This document shows positions 1 through 6,189 of a stretch of 11,478 bases of DNA, piece after piece. Source of the stretch: an uncultured Sphingobacteriaceae bacterium. Its GTDB lineage: Bacteria; Bacteroidota; Bacteroidia; Sphingobacteriales; Sphingobacteriaceae. The stretch is from contig CAMLLO010000068.1 of the NCBI GenBank assembly GCA_946480915.1, positions 1 through 11,478 of the forward strand. The letters run 5' to 3'. The notes below the pieces were generated by a model that searched no databases, was not told the origin of the DNA, and was given only the letters and a program-made list of their open reading frames with translations. Position numbers and translations under genes: made by a program. The stretch's first letter is position 1. Every line of letters starts with the position of its first letter.

Positions 1-19
1 ACCGGCTAAAGCGCCAACA

Positions 20-39
20 CCCTCTCCTTGAGGAGAGGG
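20..39. repeat. Palindromic interspersed repeat near the contig start
   Basis: Perfect inverted repeat: the arms CCCTCTCC and GGAGAGGG (8 bp) enclose a TTGA loop, followed by a G/T-rich tail (GGGTGAGG). Hairpins with this sequence are, from memory, widely scattered between genes in Bacteroidota. Neither side has a T-run, so it is not an intrinsic terminator. Its position at the contig edge suits a multicopy repeat that stopped assembly. Confidence 0.6.
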
Positions 40-68
40 ATTAAGGGTGAGGTGACAGCCTACAATTT

Positions 69-90
69 CTACGCCCTGGCCAGGGCTTAG
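69..90. repeat. 22-bp near-perfect palindrome
   Basis: The core GCCCTGGCCAGGGC (73-86) is a perfect palindrome. It extends to CTA...TAG on both sides with a single mismatched pair (c72/t87). It lies about 40 bases past the stop codon of the minus-strand gene ending at 129. No T-run follows on either strand, so a terminator role is not supported. It begins CTACGCC, like the larger palindromic repeats at 7659 and 7957, which may be coincidence. Confidence 0.45.
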
Positions 91-128
91 CTGGAATATG
101 AGCACGCAGCCCCTACTCCGCTCGCCAT

Positions 129-749
129 TTACTGCACTACCCTCGACAGCATATTGCTATACACCTCCTGCCCTTTTCTGCCGATCACCGCCACCCTGCC
201 ATACACGCGTATGCCGCTTCTGATGCCGCTAAACGTATGCTCCCTAGAGGTGCTCACTTTCGATATCCATTTGCTATCCTCCGTAACCGGACCCTCCGTA
301 TATTCATGCAGATACGAAACCGCCTGCGCAACCGCCTTTACACTCAGCTTCAATTCACCGGCATTCAAACCGTCAGCTATCTGGAAATTCGTCGGCCCTG
401 CCAGCGGCTGAACATTTTCACCATCGCCAGCCAGGTCAAAGCCCGAGCTCACCAGCTTCGCCTTGTCGCCTTGTGCCTGGGCCTCAATGTTCAGCGCCAG
501 GTTGCGCATATTCGTCAGCAAGTCCTCCTTCGCCTGATTCTTAATTGCCACAGCAGTTCTGCCCCCGTCGGCACTGTTTTGCAAAGCAGCGGTATAGGCA
601 TTTTTAATCAGGGTAAAGTTCGCAATCGTCGGTTCCGTAATCGGAAAGTTCGGGTTATCCGTCAGGTTGATCACAATCATTTGCGCTTTAAAATCCAGGT
701 TCGCTTCCGATAATTTCGAATAGTCCTTAATCAATTTTGCAATTTTCAT
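129..749 (-). CDS. Fibronectin type III-like domain protein, 206 aa
   Basis: A protein of a family common in Bacteroidota, usually labelled hypothetical or fibronectin type III domain-containing; its function is unknown. Residues about 1-100 look mainly helical and begin MKIAKLIKDYSKLSEANLD, with a conserved-looking stretch around residues 63-100 (GGRTAVAIKNQAKEDLL). Residues about 115-206 look like a small beta-sandwich: alternating strands, VSYLHEY near 144, WISKVSTS near 161 and a closing YGRVAVIGRKGQEVYS. I chose the ATG at 749 because this family's N-terminus starts there; the frame stays open to 869, but the extra 40 residues are basic and resemble no export signal. No signal peptide is visible, so it is probably cytoplasmic, or structural and phage-like. 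G+C is visibly higher than in the genes from 2172 on. It appears monocistronic, isolated from upstream transcription by the terminator at 941-968. Confidence 0.8.
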   Translation of the reverse strand: MKIAKLIKDYSKLSEANLDFKAQMIVINLTDNPNFPITEPTIANFTLIKNAYTAALQNSADGGRTAVAIKNQAKEDLLTNMRNLALNIEAQAQGDKAKLVSSGFDLAGDGENVQPLAGPTNFQIADGLNAGELKLSVKAVAQAVSYLHEYTEGPVTEDSKWISKVSTSREHTFSGIRSGIRVYGRVAVIGRKGQEVYSNMLSRVVQ

Positions 750-1062
750 ATATGCTTGTCTTTTTAACCGGCGGATACATTTCCGCAGCGGCAGATCATG
801 TAAAAGTAAGGGCACAAAACCCCGACTGTATCCATACCGAACCCATTTGGGCACATTCAGAAACATCAATAGTCATTCAGCCGCAAAACAGCGCAAAACA
901 CCACATATTGATTTCTAACAAGCCTAATTAAACCACATCGAACAAAAACCGCCTTTCGGGCAAAGGCGACAAAAAAACGCAGAAAAACCCACTCAAAAGC
1001 ACTATCAACACACATAATCGCCAAAAACACACGAGATTTATAAGGAATAAGAGGTCATTTTC
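750..1062. other. Gene-free stretch with one terminator
   Basis: This 313-base gap separates the fibronectin-like gene from the heptad-repeat ORF. Apart from the hairpin terminator at 941-968 I see no gene, RNA or large repeat. I looked on the minus strand for a Bacteroidota-type promoter (TTTG with TAnnTTTG downstream) and found no convincing match. The start of the 129-749 gene must be served from here. Confidence 0.5.
941..968 (-). terminator. Intrinsic terminator for leftward transcripts
   Basis: The 7-bp arms CGCCTTT (950-956) and AAAGGCG (962-968) enclose a 5-base loop. Read on the minus strand, the stem is followed at once by GTTTTTGTT (949-941), a usable U-tract. On the plus strand the tail is A-rich, so termination should act on transcripts coming from the minus-strand genes at 1063-1308 and 1406-1609. 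Confidence 0.6.
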
Positions 1063-1308
1063 TTAGGGAGAAACGCTCGTTTCTTTCAACGAAACGACCG
1101 GTTGTTCGAATGCAGTCGCACGTTCTTTAAAGAAGTTGCGCCGCTCTTTTAAAAAGATCGACGCTTCCTTCAATACTTTTGCCGGTTCTTTCAATGCAGC
1201 CAGGCTATGCTTCAATGCAGATCGCCTTTCCTCGCAAAGGTCCCGCGTTTCTTTAAACACAATTCCTGTTGCATCGCACATTCCGGAAATAATAATGAAA
1301 GAAACCAT
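1063..1308 (-). CDS. Possible small heptapeptide-repeat protein, 81 aa
   Basis: A short hydrophobic start (MVSFIIISGM) leads into nine 7-residue units of the form x-x-x-[LF]-K-E-x: GIVFKET, RDLCEER, RSALKHS, LAALKEP, AKVLKEA, SIFLKER, RNFFKER, ATAFEQP, VVSLKET. It then ends with SVSP. The heptad spacing would give an amphipathic, possibly coiled-coil helix. Because the DNA period is 21 bases, several frames on both strands stay open, so openness alone is weak support for coding. In its favour, the L/F-K-E core is kept while the other codons vary. The ATG at 1308 is preceded by AGG (ccaggttg), a fair ribosome site; a TTG start at 1311 is also possible. I do not recognise a function. It could equally be a non-coding minisatellite. 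Confidence 0.35.
   Translation of the reverse strand: MVSFIIISGMCDATGIVFKETRDLCEERRSALKHSLAALKEPAKVLKEASIFLKERRNFFKERATAFEQPVVSLKETSVSP
1078..1266 (-). repeat. Degenerate 21-bp tandem repeat, nine units
   Basis: Nine consecutive 21-base units, in register from 1078 to 1266. Read on the minus strand each carries a [TTG/TTT/TTA]-[AAA/AAG]-[GAA/GAG]-like core at a fixed place, for example TTGAAAGAACCG at 1183-1194. Units have diverged strongly outside this core and there are no indels, which keeps the period an exact multiple of three. Confidence 0.6.
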
Positions 1309-1405
1309 CAACCTGGCTCAGAAATGTATGGCAATAACACACACATGGCCCCTTGCAAACAGGCAAGAGACCACGCATTCGTATCAAATACAAAAAAGCT
1401 TCGTT

Positions 1406-1609
1406 TTAACTAATCCTTAATTGCAGTTCTTCAACCGGAACTTTCAGCTTGGCACTTAAATGGTAAATGGTAAACACATCATCTTTAGCCAAACCCAGCT
1501 CTTCTTTAGCCGTACGTATAAACTCCCTGCATTTTGGTGGGCCCCAGCCCGATAGGATAGCGAGATCTTTTACTGTGATTACGATTCGCCCGCGTAATTC
1601 ATTTTTCAT
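1406..1609 (-). CDS. Small helix-turn-helix-like DNA-binding protein, 67 aa
   Basis: Residues about 8-35 (GRIVITVKDLAILSGWGP, then KCREFIRTAKEELGL) match the pattern of a small Bacteroidota HTH family whose members read roughly 'RITVKDIQ-LTG-S-R-C-R-I---K'. A short strand leads into helix 1, a turn, and a basic recognition-like helix. The C-terminal half (VFTIYHLSAKLKVPVEELQLRI, residues 45-66) is the second conserved block, in which a helix starting at 'FTIYHLS' is followed by a proline-led helix. Such proteins are usually found singly or near mobile DNA; partners and targets are unknown. The ATG at 1609 is the only sensible start and has no Shine-Dalgarno, as is usual for the phylum. The leader above 1610 is very A+T-rich. 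The DNA-binding role is inferred from the fold pattern only. Confidence 0.65.
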   Translation of the reverse strand: MKNELRGRIVITVKDLAILSGWGPPKCREFIRTAKEELGLAKDDVFTIYHLSAKLKVPVEELQLRIS

Positions 1610-2171
1610 TGGATAAGGTGTAAGGTTTAAATAGATTTCAAAGTATTAATTCAAAGGAAAATAAATTATACGAGAAAATAAAAAAAGGGTTGTGATTTTT
1701 TTTTGAGGTGTGGTTTTGCGCTGGGTGGATATGGATAGGGTTCGGAAAAGGTGCTGGGTGCTGCTATGTTATGGTAGTCCCGCCATGCACTCATACTACA
1801 CGATGCATTAGGCGCAGGGCCGGTATCCGTTTCTGTCGGGTTTAGGGAGCAGCTGCTATCTTTCAAACAAACTACCGAATGCCTGAAAACCCAAAAATCT
1901 TTCCTAACTTCCCGCTTCTATATTTGAGTTTTAGAATCTTTAGCGACGCAATACCTGTCTGAGCTTTAGATTTTATTAAAATAAGGCTTCCAAAATGACG
2001 GGTAGTGTAGAGAGGAAAATCAACTGATAACTAAATATGATATAAATGCAGAAATATTGCTTAATTGGTTTGAGGGTTAGGTTTTGTAGAGTTACAAGGG
2101 GTTCAACTATATTGAATATTTGCGCATATGGGTAAATATATTCGTTGGTTGCAAGTTTAAAAAACCAGACT
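1610..2171. other. 562-base gene-free region
   Basis: Separates the leftward genes from the rightward array and probably holds divergent promoters, but no TAnnTTTG box with a properly spaced TTTG is convincing; TAGGTTTT at 2078-2085 with ATTG at 2056-2059 is the nearest. A 66-codon minus-strand frame (1666-1866) is rejected as spurious. Base composition shifts from mixed to strongly A+T-rich toward 2172. A GTTGGTT motif at 2144-2150, 21 bases before the next start codon, matches similar motifs before the next three genes. Confidence 0.5.
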
Positions 2172-4379
2172 ATGAACAGAATTCTATTAATGCTATTGAC
2201 AATTATCTCTTTGAGTTGTCAAGCACAAGAGGCTGAAAAATACAATCTCGGATTTGAAAAACAAAAAAATAAAAAAGCAATTTCAGACGGTTGGTTTAAA
2301 TGGGGAAATTATGAATTGACAATAGACAGTGTTGCTCATTCAGGAAGAAATTCCGGAAAAATTACTTCAAACGAAGCTGGAAGTTCCTTTGGTAGCATTG
2401 CCTACAAAATACCTGCGAACTATAAGGGGACAACAATAAAACTTGAGGGTTTTATGAAAATCAAAAACGTTGAAAATGGTTTTGCTGGTTTGTTGTTGCG
2501 TGTTGACGGCAACGGAACTTCTTTAGCATTTGACAACATGCAAGCCCAAAAAATAACAGGCACAAAAGATTGGCAAAAATACAGCATCACACTTAAATAC
2601 CCCGAAGAAGCTGAAAGCATTTTTATTGCAGGAATACTTTCTGGAAAAGGTGAAGCTTGGTTTGACGATTTTACTCTTTCAATCGACGGAAAAGATATTC
2701 AGACGCTAAAAGAAGAAAATAAAGAATTATCAAAAGCACAGGTTGACAAGGAATTTGATAATGGGTCGCCTGTGCAGCTTTCTAATCTGTCTTCTGAAAA
2801 TATAGAAAATCTAGAATTACTGGGGCGAGTTTGGGGTTTTCTTAAATATTATCATCCCTTAATTGCCAAAGGCAACTACAATTGGGATTATGAGCTATTT
2901 AGATTTTTACCAAAATACATTAATATTAAAGGTGATAAAGAGAGAGATAATCTCATCATTAGCTGGATTAATTCGCTTGGTATGATTAAAGAATGTATAA
3001 AATGTAAACCAACGGATAAAACCGCTTGGTTAAAGCCAGACTTATCGTGGGTTAATAATCAAAATCATGAATTAAAAAACAAATTGTTACAAGTTTACGA
3101 CAACCGTTCTCAAGATGGAAATTATTACGTTGGCATGGTTTCAAACGTTGGAAATCCCGAATTTAAAAACGAAAACGCTTATTCTAAAATGTCATATCCA
3201 GACGATGGATTTAGGTTATTATCGCTTTATAGGTATTGGAATATTATAAATTACTTTTATCCTTATAAACATTTGATGGATGAAGATTGGAACAAAAAAC
3301 TAAGAGAATACATTCCATTGTTTATTAATGCAAAAGACGAATTAAGCTATGAATTGACCGCTATTCAACTTATTGGAGATATTCAAGATACCCACGCTAA
3401 TCTTTGGGGCGGTGCAGATAAAATTGACAAATGGAAAGGCTCGAATTACTCACCACTACACCTTCGCTTTATACAAAATCAACTCGTGGTAACAGATTAT
3501 TATAATGAAGAATTAAAAAGCGAAGCCGAGTTGAAGATTGGTGACGTGATTACCAAAATAAATGGCAGAGCAATCGAAGAAATTGTAAAAGAAAAATCTA
3601 AATATTACCCCGCCTCAAATGTACCAACAAGATTAAGAGATATGTCCGCTAATCTCTTGCGTTCTAACGCAAAAGAAGTTGAAATAGAGTTTAAATCGTA
3701 TAATTCCGAAACACAAGCAAAGACACTCAAGCTATATCCAAAAGATAGTCTAAATATCTATAGTTGGTACAGGAAGAACGAAGATAAATCTTACAAAATG
3801 CTTGATGACAACATAGGTTATATAACATTGCAAACTATAAAGCAAGGCGACATTAACAAAATAAAGTATGAGTTTAGCAAAACGAAAGGTATAATCATCG
3901 ACATGCGTAATTATCCATCTACATTCGTTCCGTTTAGCCTAGGCTCTTACTTTGTTTCAGTACCTACACCATTTGTGAAATTCACTAATGGAAATGTCAA
4001 CAATCCGGGAGAATTTAAATTCACTAATAATATAGACATTCCAAGGCAAGGACAAGCTTACAAAGGAAAATTAGTCGTTTTGGTAAATGAATTATCACAA
4101 AGTCAAGCCGAATATACAGCAATGGCGTTTAGGGCAGGAAATAACACTACAATAATTGGAAGTACGACTGCTGGAGCAGATGGAAACGTATCGACAATTA
4201 TGCTTCCGGGTGGACTTAGAACTATGATTTCTGGCATTGGAGTTTACTACCCCAATGGAAAAGAAACTCAAAGGGTTGGAATTATACCAGATGTGGAAGT
4301 AAAACCAACCATTCAAGGAATAAGACAAGGAAAAGATGAGTTACTTGAAAAAGCAATAGAAATTATCTCAAATCAATAA
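2172..4379 (+). CDS. Exported S41-family peptidase with N-terminal jelly-roll domain, 735 aa
   Basis: Probable periplasmic or surface serine peptidase. The signal sequence MNRILLMLLTIISLSCQAQ could be cleaved after CQA by signal peptidase I; Cys16 sits in an imperfect lipobox. Residues about 22-175 resemble a galactose-binding or carbohydrate-binding jelly roll (ending AWFDDFTLSIDG near 163). Residues about 200-370 are helical. The S41 core follows: D-T-H-A-N-L with His408 (the counterpart of the tricorn-core DGHT), a PDZ-like segment around 440-520 (LKIGDVITKINGRAI), GIIIDMRNYP, then S642-x-S644-x-x-E647 in VNELSQSQAE, where S644 aligns with the usual nucleophile. The later G663-S-T-T-A-G-A-D-G lacks the Lys of the carboxy-terminal processing subgroup, so a Ser/His tricorn-like centre is more likely. 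VGIIPDVEV ends the core. A TTG at 2145 is in frame, but the ATG at 2172 directly precedes the signal peptide. The substrate is unknown. Confidence 0.85.
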   Translation: MNRILLMLLTIISLSCQAQEAEKYNLGFEKQKNKKAISDGWFKWGNYELTIDSVAHSGRNSGKITSNEAGSSFGSIAYKIPANYKGTTIKLEGFMKIKNVENGFAGLLLRVDGNGTSLAFDNMQAQKITGTKDWQKYSITLKYPEEAESIFIAGILSGKGEAWFDDFTLSIDGKDIQTLKEENKELSKAQVDKEFDNGSPVQLSNLSSENIENLELLGRVWGFLKYYHPLIAKGNYNWDYELFRFLPKYINIKGDKERDNLIISWINSLGMIKECIKCKPTDKTAWLKPDLSWVNNQNHELKNKLLQVYDNRSQDGNYYVGMVSNVGNPEFKNENAYSKMSYPDDGFRLLSLYRYWNIINYFYPYKHLMDEDWNKKLREYIPLFINAKDELSYELTAIQLIGDIQDTHANLWGGADKIDKWKGSNYSPLHLRFIQNQLVVTDYYNEELKSEAELKIGDVITKINGRAIEEIVKEKSKYYPASNVPTRLRDMSANLLRSNAKEVEIEFKSYNSETQAKTLKLYPKDSLNIYSWYRKNEDKSYKMLDDNIGYITLQTIKQGDINKIKYEFSKTKGIIIDMRNYPSTFVPFSLGSYFVSVPTPFVKFTNGNVNNPGEFKFTNNIDIPRQGQAYKGKLVVLVNELSQSQAEYTAMAFRAGNNTTIIGSTTAGADGNVSTIMLPGGLRTMISGIGVYYPNGKETQRVGIIPDVEVKPTIQGIRQGKDELLEKAIEIISNQ

Positions 4380-4385
4380 AACCTA

Positions 4386-4481
4386 CAGGTAACAGCAAAT
4401 TTGTGCAAAAATGGCTGACGGTGGTTTACGTTAATTCAATGGTTATTTATTAATTCAGTGAATCATAAAAACCTGTTATTC
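4386..4481 (+). other. Possible attC-like intergenic element (site 1)
   Basis: Begins CAGGTAACA seven bases after the stop codon of the S41 gene and ends at GTTATTC (4475-4481), 14 bases before the next ATG. TAACAG (4390-4395) and CTGTTA (4473-4478) are inverted. Between them a bulged hairpin (4441-4473, GGTT-TTTAT-ATTCA / TGAAT-ATAAA-ACC) would fold out. The left end matches that of the element at 5132 at 16 of the first 21 bases. Inner arms are not convincing, so this call is weaker than site 2. Confidence 0.3.
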
Positions 4482-4495
4482 TCAGTCTGAACGAA

Positions 4496-5122
4496 ATGAA
4501 GACAGCATTAAATCTTATTGGACTAACCGTTGTAATCAGTTTGAGCTTTGTAAGTACCGACCAAGTTTTTTATAAAAACTATTACGACCTAAAAGTAAAA
4601 AGCACTGCAACAACCGATACGACCATAAATCCTTGCCGACAATTTAAAAAGCATAAAACTGCAGAGGCTTACTTTCAATCGGCTAATAATAGAACTAAGG
4701 GATGTCCAGATGATAGTTTGACTACTGTTGTAGCGGCCAAAGAATATGGTTTTGCGGTTAAACTTAATCCGAAATACATCCAAGCAAGACGCAACTATGC
4801 AAGACAACTAATAAAGTTAAAGCAATACGACCATGCAATCGAGCAATTAAACGAAGCAATAAGATTAACATCATTTGAAATCGATAGTTATTTATACGGA
4901 ATGAGAGGAAGAGCATATTATGAAAAGGGGAATTACTTGGGAGCAATTAAAGATTTCGATACAGCTATGAAGAATGTCGCAAGTATTGATTGTTATTTGT
5001 TATCTAAAGCAAAGGCGCAGTGGAAACTTGGTTTAAAGGACAAAGCCTGTGTGAACTATAGAAAAGCAGTTGCCGGTACATCTAATCTAGCAGAAGAAAG
5101 AGAATTCATCGAGTGCGACTAA
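4496..5122 (+). CDS. Exported TPR-repeat protein, 208 aa
   Basis: Residues 1-20 form a hydrophobic export signal (MKTALNLIGLTVVISLSFVS). A poorly conserved linker to about residue 75 contains CRQFKKHKTAEAYFQSA. Three tetratricopeptide-type repeats follow: about 94-127 (YARQLIKLKQYDHAIEQLNE), 131-164 (GRAYYEKGNYLGAIKDFDTA) and 165-197 (KAQWKLGLKDKACVNYRKAV), with a partial one before them (AAKEYGFAVKLNP). The ending, KACVNYRKAV followed by a charged tail, is typical of the last repeat of periplasmic TPR proteins in Bacteroidota. TPRs mediate protein-protein contacts; no partner can be named. The ATG at 4496 has no Shine-Dalgarno. The gene stands alone between two structured intergenic elements, which suggests a separate acquisition and not an operon with its neighbours. 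Confidence 0.75.
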   Translation: MKTALNLIGLTVVISLSFVSTDQVFYKNYYDLKVKSTATTDTTINPCRQFKKHKTAEAYFQSANNRTKGCPDDSLTTVVAAKEYGFAVKLNPKYIQARRNYARQLIKLKQYDHAIEQLNEAIRLTSFEIDSYLYGMRGRAYYEKGNYLGAIKDFDTAMKNVASIDCYLLSKAKAQWKLGLKDKACVNYRKAVAGTSNLAEEREFIECD

Positions 5123-5131
5123 AAATGCGAG

Positions 5132-5207
5132 CAGGTAACAAATATTTTGCGCTACCTTTCTCCCCCGCATGGGCGACCCTCACAGCGCAAACTATAACCG
5201 TTAGCTG
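5132..5207 (+). other. attC-like nested inverted repeat (site 2)
   Basis: Outer arms CAGGTAAC (5132-5139) and GTTAGCTG (5200-5207) pair at 7 of 8 positions. Inner arms TTTGCGCT (5146-5153) and AGCGCAAA (5184-5191) pair perfectly over 8. Spacers are 6 and 8 bases and the central loop is 30 bases. This R''-L''-L'-R' order and the GTTA at the right end are the architecture of integron attC sites, though GTTAGCT departs from the GTTRRRY consensus at one base. The element lies 9 bases after one stop codon and 24 bases before the next start codon. It has no T-run, so it is not an ordinary terminator. Confidence 0.45.
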
Positions 5208-5231
5208 TAATACAACCGAAATCTTACCACT

Positions 5232-5867
5232 ATGAAAACTTATCTTTTAACAATTGCTCTCTTATTTATAATTTCAGTCGACTTGTATTCACAAAAACTT
5301 GAAGGGAGGAGTATCAGACTACGAGCAGTAACTTCAGTCGCGATGCAAGAATATTTTGTTGAGACTAATTGTTTTGAAAATGAAATAAGAATAAAATTCA
5401 AATTTAAAGACAGTGTTTTAATGAATAAACTGAGAACAGAGAGTACTTACAAAAGTCTTTCAAAATCTTTAATTAAGACAAGATATGACCTAAAAAACGA
5501 TACGACAATGAATCTTTACAGAAGATTAGATTCCGCGATGAAGGTGAATACAGTTTATAGTATTGACAGCATTAAAATCGACTATAATCAGTATCCGGAA
5601 TATGAAAAACTTTTAACCACACTTCTAAAATCGTCACAGGCTGAACTGGAGAACAAAGAAAACAATAAGAATAGATTTGTTTTGGACGGAACAACAATGG
5701 ACTTTAAGTTTTTTCAAAATGATTCACTTAAGTTTACTGCTTATGCTCACAGTCCGAGTAAAACGAGCCATCCATTACTCTATGAATACATAAATTCGAC
5801 GATGAGTATTTATAGAGAGCTAAAAAAGAATAACTTTCTAGCTAAGGAAAAAACCAGTGGCTATTAA
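5232..5867 (+). CDS. Exported protein of unknown function, 211 aa
   Basis: I do not recognise a characterised family. A clear signal peptide (MKTYLLTIALLFIISVDLYSQ) with a cleavage-like site near residue 20 predicts export. The mature part is mixed alpha/beta and rich in Lys, Asn and Ser. Residues about 125-145 form a charged helix (YEKLLTTLLKSSQAELENKE). Residues 148-200 (NRFVLDGTTMDFKF, AYAHSPSKTSHPLLYEYIN, IYRELKKNNFL) resemble the C-terminal pattern of several Bacteroidota hypothetical secreted proteins, as far as I remember. There is a single cysteine (Cys47), so a disulphide-stabilised fold is unlikely. The start at 5232 is fixed by the signal peptide. The gene ends 13 bases before a palindromic repeat copy (5881), so its tail could have been altered by that insertion, although the ending looks natural. 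Confidence 0.65.
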   Translation: MKTYLLTIALLFIISVDLYSQKLEGRSIRLRAVTSVAMQEYFVETNCFENEIRIKFKFKDSVLMNKLRTESTYKSLSKSLIKTRYDLKNDTTMNLYRRLDSAMKVNTVYSIDSIKIDYNQYPEYEKLLTTLLKSSQAELENKENNKNRFVLDGTTMDFKFFQNDSLKFTAYAHSPSKTSHPLLYEYINSTMSIYRELKKNNFLAKEKTSGY

Positions 5868-5880
5868 ATGTACTACAGCT

Positions 5881-5945
5881 ATGCCTTGGTTAGTGTCCTC
5901 CCGTACCAAATTAAATTATTCTTCTGTTTCGTGGAGACACGAACC
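5881..5945 (+). repeat. Palindromic repeat family, copy A
   Basis: A 65-base element identical at 60 of 65 positions to copy C (7959-8023). The stretch from ACCAAATTAAATTATT to GACACGAACC (41 bases) is identical. It contains two hairpins in a row: TTGGT/ACCAA on the left and TTCGTG-GAGA-CACGAA on the right. The left arm has degenerated compared with copy C. Confidence 0.85.
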
Positions 5946-5968
5946 TTTAGGGGCTTAGATCAGAAATT

Positions 5969-6175
5969 CCGATTAATTTCCGGAGCTAACGTTTGTAGAA
6001 TGAAAAAAAATGCATTGAAAATCAGCAAGTTATTTAACGTTAGTCAGAATTCACCAGATCGGGATCCGATTAATTTCCAGAGCTAACGAATGGGAATAAG
6101 AAAGACGCAAATCGGCAGAAACTAGAAGAGAAATTGCATCGACAATCAACAACTTAATTAACGTTAGTCAGAATT
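5969..6175 (+). repeat. Imperfect tandem duplication of an attC-like unit (site 3)
   Basis: Two units. Each starts CCGATTAATTTCC[G/A]GAGCTAACG (5969-5991 and 6066-6088, 22 of 23 identical) and ends AACGTTAGTCAGAATT (6036-6051 and 6160-6175, identical). Within each unit GCTAACG and CGTTAG are inverted, giving CTAACG/CGTTAG end arms, while the interior sequences differ in length (46 and 73 bases between arms). The last GTTAGTC (6163-6169) is 20 bases before the next start codon. Conserved inverted ends with a variable interior resemble two successive recombination sites. Confidence 0.45.
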
Positions 6176-6189
6176 TTAAAAAACATTCG

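Noticed and set aside
154..713. Two plus-strand reading frames (85 and 158 codons) opposite the fibronectin-like gene
   Set aside because: Both are antisense shadows of the better supported minus-strand gene at 129-749; their translations are Arg/Pro/Cys-rich without any recognisable domain.
747..869. Longer start for the fibronectin-like gene at 869
   Set aside because: The 40 extra residues are basic, not a signal peptide, and not part of the family's usual N-terminus, which begins at MKIAKLIKDY (749).
1666..1866. 66-codon minus-strand frame rich in Ser/Pro
   Set aside because: Low-complexity composition, no domain, no ribosome site, and its end runs into an A/T homopolymer tract. It looks like chance openness.
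2056..2085. Promoter for the S41 gene (ATTG, then TAGGTTTT 18 bases on)
   Set aside because: Only a partial match to TTTG and TAnnTTTG in a very A+T-rich region; such matches are expected by chance.
4589..4946. Minus-strand frames (72 and 60 codons) within the TPR gene
   Set aside because: Antisense shadows of a clearly coding TPR protein, with no independent features.
5868..6086. 72-codon plus-strand frame starting next to the stop of the 211-aa gene
   Set aside because: It is a translation of palindromic repeat copy A and part of the tandem attC-like repeats.
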